Assembly: GCA_018056275.1 (NCBI GenBank)
Contig: JAGPFW010000026.1
Coordinates: forward strand, 1-9,273
Direction: 5' to 3'
Length of the DNA stretch: 9,273 bases
DNA from: Patescibacteria group bacterium
Lineage (GTDB): Bacteria > Patescibacteriota > WWE3 > UBA101185 > UBA10185
A program made the translations under genes and the position numbers. Below the pieces are notes generated by a model, which was not told the origin of the DNA, did no database searches, and saw nothing but the letters and a program-made list of their open reading frames with translations. Shown here piece after piece: positions 5,118-9,273 of this stretch (its first letter is position 1; each line of letters starts with the position of its first letter).

Positions 5118-7706
5118 ATGTTACAAAAATTAATCGGTGTTTTCTTTGACACCAACGAAAAACAACTAAAAAAAATAGAACCCATTTTGAAACAAGTCAA
5201 TTCATTTGAGGAAGAGTTTAAATCCCTTCCCGATGAGAAAATACTGGAAAAAACCGCTCAATGGAAGGAGCAATTGGCCCCAAAGACTTATGAGGAGAAA
5301 CAAAAGCTTTTGGATCAGATATTACCAGAGGCCTACGCCTTGGTTAGAGAAGTTACGCGAAGGGTGCAGAATATTCGGTTACATGATGTTCAAATATTAG
5401 CTGGAATAGCTTTGCACCAAGGTAAAGTGGCAGAACAAAAAACTGGAGAGGGTAAAACCAATACGGCAACCTTGCCATTGTACTTAAACGGGCTAACAGG
5501 GGATGGCTGTCACTTAGTTACTCCCAACGACTATCTTTCTAGACATGGCGCTGGATGGATGGGAGCCGTTTACACCAAACTTGGTTTAAAAGTAGGAGTT
5601 ATAATGCAGGAAAAAGCGTTTGTTTTTGACCTTTTCCATGAAAATCCAGCTTTTCAGGACGATTATGCTAAACATTTAAGAGAAGTAGACCGACAAGAGG
5701 CCTATAAATGCGATATTACTTATGGAACAAATCATGAATTTGGGTTTGATTATTTACGCGACAATATGAAATACCAGTTAAATGAACTGGTTCAAACTTG
5801 TCCAAGTGGTGCATTTGGTGTGCACAATTTTGCTATTGTGGATGAGGTAGATTCCATCTTAATTGATGTAGCCAGAACCCCTTTGATAATATCCACCTCT
5901 CATGCTCAACCAACAGACCGTTATCATGAGGCAAACAACATAGTAAAGACTTTGTTAAAGGGTACAGATTATGAAGTGGATGAGAAGTTTCGCAATTCAA
6001 CTCTAACAGAATTGGGTATTCGCAAGGTAGAAAAGCATTTGGGAATAAGCAATCTGTATGAGCAAGATTTTGAGATGGTGCACCTAATTGAAGAGGCTTT
6101 AATAGCCAATACTTTATATGAAAGAGATCGGGATTATGTTGTAAAGGATGGGCAGGTAGTTATTGTTGATCAATTTACGGGTAGGCTTTTATTTAGCAAT
6201 CGCTATTCTCATGGGCTTCACCAAGCCATAGAAGCTAAAGAAGGCGTTGCTATTCAAGAAGAGTCTCGCACTTTGGCTGAAATTTCCTATCAAAATTATT
6301 TTAGGATGTATAACAAATTGGCTGGTATGACAGGTACTGCTGCTACAGAAGCAGAAGAATTTAAAAAAATCTACAATTTGGATGTTTTGGTTGTACCTAC
6401 TCATCACCCGATTGCGCGAATTGACTATAACGATATTGTTTATAAAACAGAATCCGGTAAGTTTAAGGCCGTTGCTGATGAAATAGAAGAGAAATATAAA
6501 AAAGGTCAGCCAGTTTTGGTTGGAACTACTTCTGTAGAAAAAAGCCAATTATTGCACAATTTTTTGGAACGAAAAAAAATTCCGCATGAAATTTTGAATG
6601 CAAAGAATCACGAGAGGGAAGCTTTAATTATTGCGCAGGCTGGACGTTTGGGGGCTGTAACTGTTTCCACAAATATGGCAGGTCGAGGTGTGGATATTAT
6701 TTTGGGTGGGGATCCGCCCACAAAAGAGGAACAGGAAAAGGTAAAGGCGGTAGGTGGTTTGCATGTAATTGGTACAGAGAGGCATGAGTCTAGGCGAATT
6801 GATAATCAGTTGCGGGGCCGAGCTGGAAGGCAAGGTGACCCAGGTTCTTCCCGCTTTTTCGTTTCATTGCAGGATGACCTAATGCGCATTTTTGGAGGAG
6901 CTAAAGTTGAAGCTTTAATGAGCCGTTTTGGTTTAGATGATAATACTCCTTTGGAGGCGGGGATTGTAAGTAAGTCCATTGAAAATGCGCAGAAAAAAGT
7001 GGAAGGATTTAACTTTGATCGTCGTAAGTCTTTGGTGGAGATGGACGATGTTATGAATGTACATCGTGAGGTAGTTTATAAATTAAGAAGGCGTATTTTA
7101 GAGGTTATCTCAGGAGATGAAACCCACAAAGATTGGCTTTTACAACAGCTTGAGGAAAAGGCGGGTTTTGATCCACTGGTTTGGGAACAAAATATTCAAA
7201 AGGTTGGAAAAGAAGTTTGGTCGCAAATTTTGGCACAGGTTGCATTGCCGGTTATTGATGTAATGTGGATGGATCATTTAGTAGATATGGATCAGCTAAA
7301 GGAAGGTATTGGATTGCGAAGTTATGCGCAGAGAGATCCTATGGTGGAATATAAAACAGAAGGGCATGCAAGATTTGAGATTTTGATCCAGCAGATGTAT
7401 GCATCCATTTCGGACAGATTGCAGAAGTTAAAAATTGAAGAAAATACTTCTCGGCAAGGATTCACGGCACCAGAAAGGATTTTGGAAAAACAAATGGCAA
7501 AAGCCGACTACAAAAGGGGAACATTGGAAACTGGAGTGTCTGAAGAGCTGGACCTTATGCAGGAGTCTGCTAAAGGGAAAGTTGTGGACTCTTATGGGAG
7601 AGCGTTAGAAGTAAAGGAAGTTTCTTCGGGTGCCGAAACCATAGGAAGGAATGATCCATGCCCTTGTGGGAGTGGGAAAAAATATAAGTACTGTCATGGG
7701 AAGTAG
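5118..7706 (+). CDS. secA: Preprotein translocase ATPase SecA
   Basis: Cytosolic and membrane-associated motor that drives unfolded preproteins through SecYEG. Seen: 862 residues. NBD1 carries Walker A GEGKT (110-114), TYGTNHEFGFDYLRDNM and Walker B DEVDSILID (242-250). The preprotein-crosslinking region follows, then GMTGTAATEAEEF, then NBD2 with VGTTSVEKSQLL, NMAGRGVDIILGG and the arginine-finger motif GRAGRQGDPG. The scaffold carries the two-helix-finger sequence HLVDMDQLKEGIGLRSYAQRDP. The tail has a SEC-C zinc site C848-x-C850-x8-C859-H860. Oddities: about 28 extra residues between Walker A and B, a helical wing region about 50 residues shorter than in E. coli, and the usual DEARTP and GRGTD reading DVARTP and GRGVD. 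It stands alone with its own promoter and converges on the next gene with 33 bp between stops. Confidence 0.97.
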   Translation: MLQKLIGVFFDTNEKQLKKIEPILKQVNSFEEEFKSLPDEKILEKTAQWKEQLAPKTYEEKQKLLDQILPEAYALVREVTRRVQNIRLHDVQILAGIALHQGKVAEQKTGEGKTNTATLPLYLNGLTGDGCHLVTPNDYLSRHGAGWMGAVYTKLGLKVGVIMQEKAFVFDLFHENPAFQDDYAKHLREVDRQEAYKCDITYGTNHEFGFDYLRDNMKYQLNELVQTCPSGAFGVHNFAIVDEVDSILIDVARTPLIISTSHAQPTDRYHEANNIVKTLLKGTDYEVDEKFRNSTLTELGIRKVEKHLGISNLYEQDFEMVHLIEEALIANTLYERDRDYVVKDGQVVIVDQFTGRLLFSNRYSHGLHQAIEAKEGVAIQEESRTLAEISYQNYFRMYNKLAGMTGTAATEAEEFKKIYNLDVLVVPTHHPIARIDYNDIVYKTESGKFKAVADEIEEKYKKGQPVLVGTTSVEKSQLLHNFLERKKIPHEILNAKNHEREALIIAQAGRLGAVTVSTNMAGRGVDIILGGDPPTKEEQEKVKAVGGLHVIGTERHESRRIDNQLRGRAGRQGDPGSSRFFVSLQDDLMRIFGGAKVEALMSRFGLDDNTPLEAGIVSKSIENAQKKVEGFNFDRRKSLVEMDDVMNVHREVVYKLRRRILEVISGDETHKDWLLQQLEEKAGFDPLVWEQNIQKVGKEVWSQILAQVALPVIDVMWMDHLVDMDQLKEGIGLRSYAQRDPMVEYKTEGHARFEILIQQMYASISDRLQKLKIEENTSRQGFTAPERILEKQMAKADYKRGTLETGVSEELDLMQESAKGKVVDSYGRALEVKEVSSGAETIGRNDPCPCGSGKKYKYCHGK

Positions 7707-7739
7707 GTTTTAATTAATAAGAGGATTTGATTTCTTTTT

Positions 7740-8204
7740 TCAAAATTTGATGCTTTGTTGCGGTCTGCAGTTGCTAATTTCGTAGTCTATTATACTCCTA
7801 ATGTCCTCTATATCTTTTGGTCGCCATAAATCTTTCTTGTAATTTAGGGATTTGTGTAAAGCTACGAACTTTACTCCGTTTATTATTTCAGCTTCATCAA
7901 TTAGCTCGTTCACATCGTATTTTTCTGAAATCCATTCGTTATAAATCTCAATCCTGCCATTAAAGAGAACCACCCTTTTTCCCCTTTTAAAGGGAGTATC
8001 TATGGGATGTCCTAGCAAGGTGGTTTTTTCCCATGCTAAACCTCTGGCTATCACATCTAGATCATTTTTGAGAGGTTTCAGTCCTTTTTTTATAAGAGGT
8101 CCGCTCCCAAAAATTGCATAGTCCTCTTTTGGAAGACCTAAGCTCATGAGGTATTTATATTCTGGAGTATCCTCCAGAGGTAAACATCTATTATTTGCCA
8201 TCAT
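7740..8204 (-). CDS. Nucleotidyltransferase-like protein, uncharacterised
   Basis: Seen: 154 residues, the only clear minus-strand gene. The sequence suggests a minimal nucleotidyltransferase fold: IFGSGPL (G33-S34), then NDLDV with D48-x-D50, and a third acidic residue E86 on a predicted strand (GRIEIY). The C-terminal part, INGVKFVALHKSLNYKKDLWRPKDIEDI (in pieces, 108-135), resembles the helical segment seen after such domains in kanamycin-nucleotidyltransferase-like and AbiEii-like proteins. GS plus DxD plus a further carboxylate are the metal and nucleotide residues of that superfamily. The substrate is unknown, and no partner (such as a HEPN or AbiEi protein) is adjacent, so a toxin-antitoxin role is not supported here. 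It starts with tandem ATG codons (8202-8204 and 8199-8201). It is divergent from yvcK across 35 bp, with a TATAGT at leaderless distance. Confidence 0.7.
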   Translation of the reverse strand: MMANNRCLPLEDTPEYKYLMSLGLPKEDYAIFGSGPLIKKGLKPLKNDLDVIARGLAWEKTTLLGHPIDTPFKRGKRVVLFNGRIEIYNEWISEKYDVNELIDEAEIINGVKFVALHKSLNYKKDLWRPKDIEDIRSIIDYEISNCRPQQSIKF

Positions 8205-8211
8205 AGGTTAT

Positions 8212-8217
8212 ACTATA
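8212..8217 (-). promoter_or_regulatory. -10 element for the minus-strand gene
   Basis: On the minus strand TATAGT ends 8 nt before the first ATG (8204). Start would fall about one base before, or at, that ATG. No clear -35 is seen. It lies in the 35-bp divergent gap and abuts the yvcK -10, so the two promoters probably share or compete for polymerase. Confidence 0.4.
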
Positions 8218-8222
8218 CTCAG

Positions 8223-8228
8223 TATTAT
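8223..8228 (+). promoter_or_regulatory. -10 element for yvcK
   Basis: TATTAT (five of six consensus bases) ends 12 nt before ATG 8240, giving an expected start near 8235 and a leader of about 5 nt. TATACT at 8209-8214 or 8214-8219 is an alternative -10 that would give a somewhat longer leader. No Shine-Dalgarno site is present. Confidence 0.4.
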
Positions 8229-8239
8229 TCTACAGATTT

Positions 8240-9238
8240 ATGAAAAAAGTAGTAGTTATAGGAGGAGGTACAGGTACCTTTGCCACGCTTTCAGGTCTAA
8301 AAAAATTCCCTGTTGATTTAACCGCTGTGGTTACAGTGGCGGATGATGGTGGTAGTACAGGACGGCTTAGAGATCAGTTTGGTATTTTGCCCCCAGGTGA
8401 TTTTCGTATGGCGCTTGTGGCACTCTCCTCAGAAGATGATGACCAACAGGTTTTGCGTCAATTATTTTTATATCGTTTCTCTCAAGGGGAAGAGGGTTTA
8501 AGAGGACATAATTTTGGAAATTTATTTTTAGCTGCGCTAACTGATATTTTAGGGACGGAAGAAAAGGCTTTAGCGTATGCATCAAAAATCTTGCGTATTA
8601 AAGGAAGGGTTTTGCCTGTAACCACAAATCCAGTGACCTTGGTTGCTCAATATGAAAACGGAGAAATCTTAAAAGGGGAGCATGATATAGATGAACCTCC
8701 TCCCAGCCATGATTATAATCAAAAAATAAAAGATTTATGGGTAGAACCTGATTTAGTGTGTTCCCCTATGGTTACGGATGCTCTATTGGATGCGGACTTG
8801 GTTGTATTGGGACCAGGAGATTTATATACAAGTATTTTGGCTAATGTTGTTGTAAGAGGTGTTTCAACGGCATTACAAAAAACAAGGGGTAAAATTGCCT
8901 ATGTTGTTAATCTAATGACAAAATTTGGTCAAACAAATGATTTTTCAGCTTCCGATCATGTTTTGGAATTAAGGAAATATTTAGGAAAGCTTCCCGATTT
9001 AGTTTTAGTAGACAATACAAAATATCCCACAAAGATTTTGGATCTTTATAAAGAAGAAAATAACCAGCCTGTTTTGGATGATTTAAAAGAGTCTGGAGAT
9101 TATTTGGTGGTAAGGGAACACCTTTCCTCAGACTTAATTTTTGCAAAGTCTAAAGGTGATGCTCTAAAAGGGAGTCTTATACGACATGACCCTGATAAAT
9201 TGGCATGGGAATTAATGAAATATATAAAGCCCTTTTAG
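8240..9238 (+). CDS. yvcK: YvcK/CofD-family protein (gluconeogenesis factor)
   Basis: In Bacillus and mycobacteria YvcK is needed for growth on gluconeogenic carbon and for correct cell shape and envelope synthesis, and it binds UDP-sugars; its fold is shared with the F420 enzyme CofD (family knowledge). Seen: 332 residues, near the family norm of about 320. A nucleotide-binding N-terminus IGGGTGTF (7-14) is followed by VADDGGSTGRLR (33-44), both hallmarks. Then come RGHNFGNLFLAAL, PVTTNPVTL and the late GPGDLYTSILANVVVRGV signature. The GHNFGN segment and the absence of other F420 genes favour YvcK over CofD itself. In many Gram-positives yvcK lies between rapZ (yvcJ) and whiA; here the upstream neighbour is not rapZ. 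It has its own -10 box, and ATG 8240 matches the family N-terminus exactly. Confidence 0.93.
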   Translation: MKKVVVIGGGTGTFATLSGLKKFPVDLTAVVTVADDGGSTGRLRDQFGILPPGDFRMALVALSSEDDDQQVLRQLFLYRFSQGEEGLRGHNFGNLFLAALTDILGTEEKALAYASKILRIKGRVLPVTTNPVTLVAQYENGEILKGEHDIDEPPPSHDYNQKIKDLWVEPDLVCSPMVTDALLDADLVVLGPGDLYTSILANVVVRGVSTALQKTRGKIAYVVNLMTKFGQTNDFSASDHVLELRKYLGKLPDLVLVDNTKYPTKILDLYKEENNQPVLDDLKESGDYLVVREHLSSDLIFAKSKGDALKGSLIRHDPDKLAWELMKYIKPF

Positions 9239-9247
9239 TAAAGATTG

Positions 9248-9253
9248 TATAAT
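9248..9253 (+). promoter_or_regulatory. -10 element for the next gene
   Basis: Perfect TATAAT directly preceded by TG, 9 bp after the yvcK stop and 10 nt before ATG 9263. Expected start is near 9260. It repeats the TGTATAAT arrangement seen at 2003-2010. Confidence 0.5.
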
Positions 9254-9262
9254 TAGGTTGCT

Positions 9263-9273
9263 ATGGATTTTAC
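9263..9273 (+). CDS. First codons of a downstream gene
   Basis: ATG GAT TTT AC, cut by the window edge, at leaderless distance from TATAAT 9248-9253. Only Met-Asp-Phe-Thr can be read. In other bacteria whiA often follows yvcK and begins with a similar short Met-x-Phe start, so whiA is a guess and nothing more. Confidence 0.4.

Noticed and set aside
7707..7739. Bidirectional terminator between secA and the minus-strand gene
   Set aside because: There is a T-run at 7731-7740 and a weak TTTGA/TCAAA pairing, but no stable GC stem in either direction.
414..9238. Recoded TGA (glycine or tryptophan), as in some CPR groups
   Set aside because: TGA cleanly ends serS (3556-3558) and the minus-strand gene, and no core protein has an in-frame TGA. 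The standard code fits.
1..9273. Mobile elements, CRISPR arrays, phage or defence cassette
   Set aside because: No transposase or integrase, no terminal inverted repeats, no regularly spaced repeats and no known defence genes were seen. Apart from the small unknown genes, the content is core housekeeping.

Overview
This window is a compact stretch of bacterial core genes at about 40% G+C (my estimate). The gene content, very short intergenic spaces, near absence of Shine-Dalgarno sites, class I (archaeal-type) lysyl-tRNA synthetase and divergent seryl-tRNA synthetase suggest a Patescibacteria/CPR genome, perhaps Microgenomates or a neighbouring lineage. That placement is inference from gene style. 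TAA, TAG and TGA all end convincing genes, so the standard bacterial code applies.

Layout. 1-163: 3' end of a gene for a small protein with one membrane segment. 164-413: the only long intergenic stretch. It holds a foldable segment of unrecognised family (169-243), a terminator-like hairpin (281-310) and a promoter abutting the next start codon. 414-2009: lysS. 2019-4253: an unknown 64-residue protein, serS, and a SAM-binding spermidine-synthase-like protein, packed with a 1-nt gap and a 1-nt overlap; uppP (4271-5080) follows after 17 bp and is probably in the same transcript. 5118-7706: secA with its own extended -10 promoter. 7740-8204 (minus strand): a small nucleotidyltransferase-like protein. 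8240-9238: yvcK, divergent from it. 9263-9273: the first codons of a further gene.

How the genes work together. They are housekeeping functions: tRNA charging (lysS, serS), undecaprenyl phosphate recycling for envelope polymers (uppP), Sec-dependent export (secA), and YvcK, linked in other bacteria to cell envelope and central carbon control. There is no mobile element, CRISPR array or obvious cargo system.

The most notable signals are regulatory and structural. A -10 hexamer lies 7-12 nt before almost every promoter-proximal ATG, implying leaderless or nearly leaderless mRNAs. The lysS upstream region can form mutually exclusive pairings that include a terminator-like stem. SerRS and SecA show family-atypical residues.
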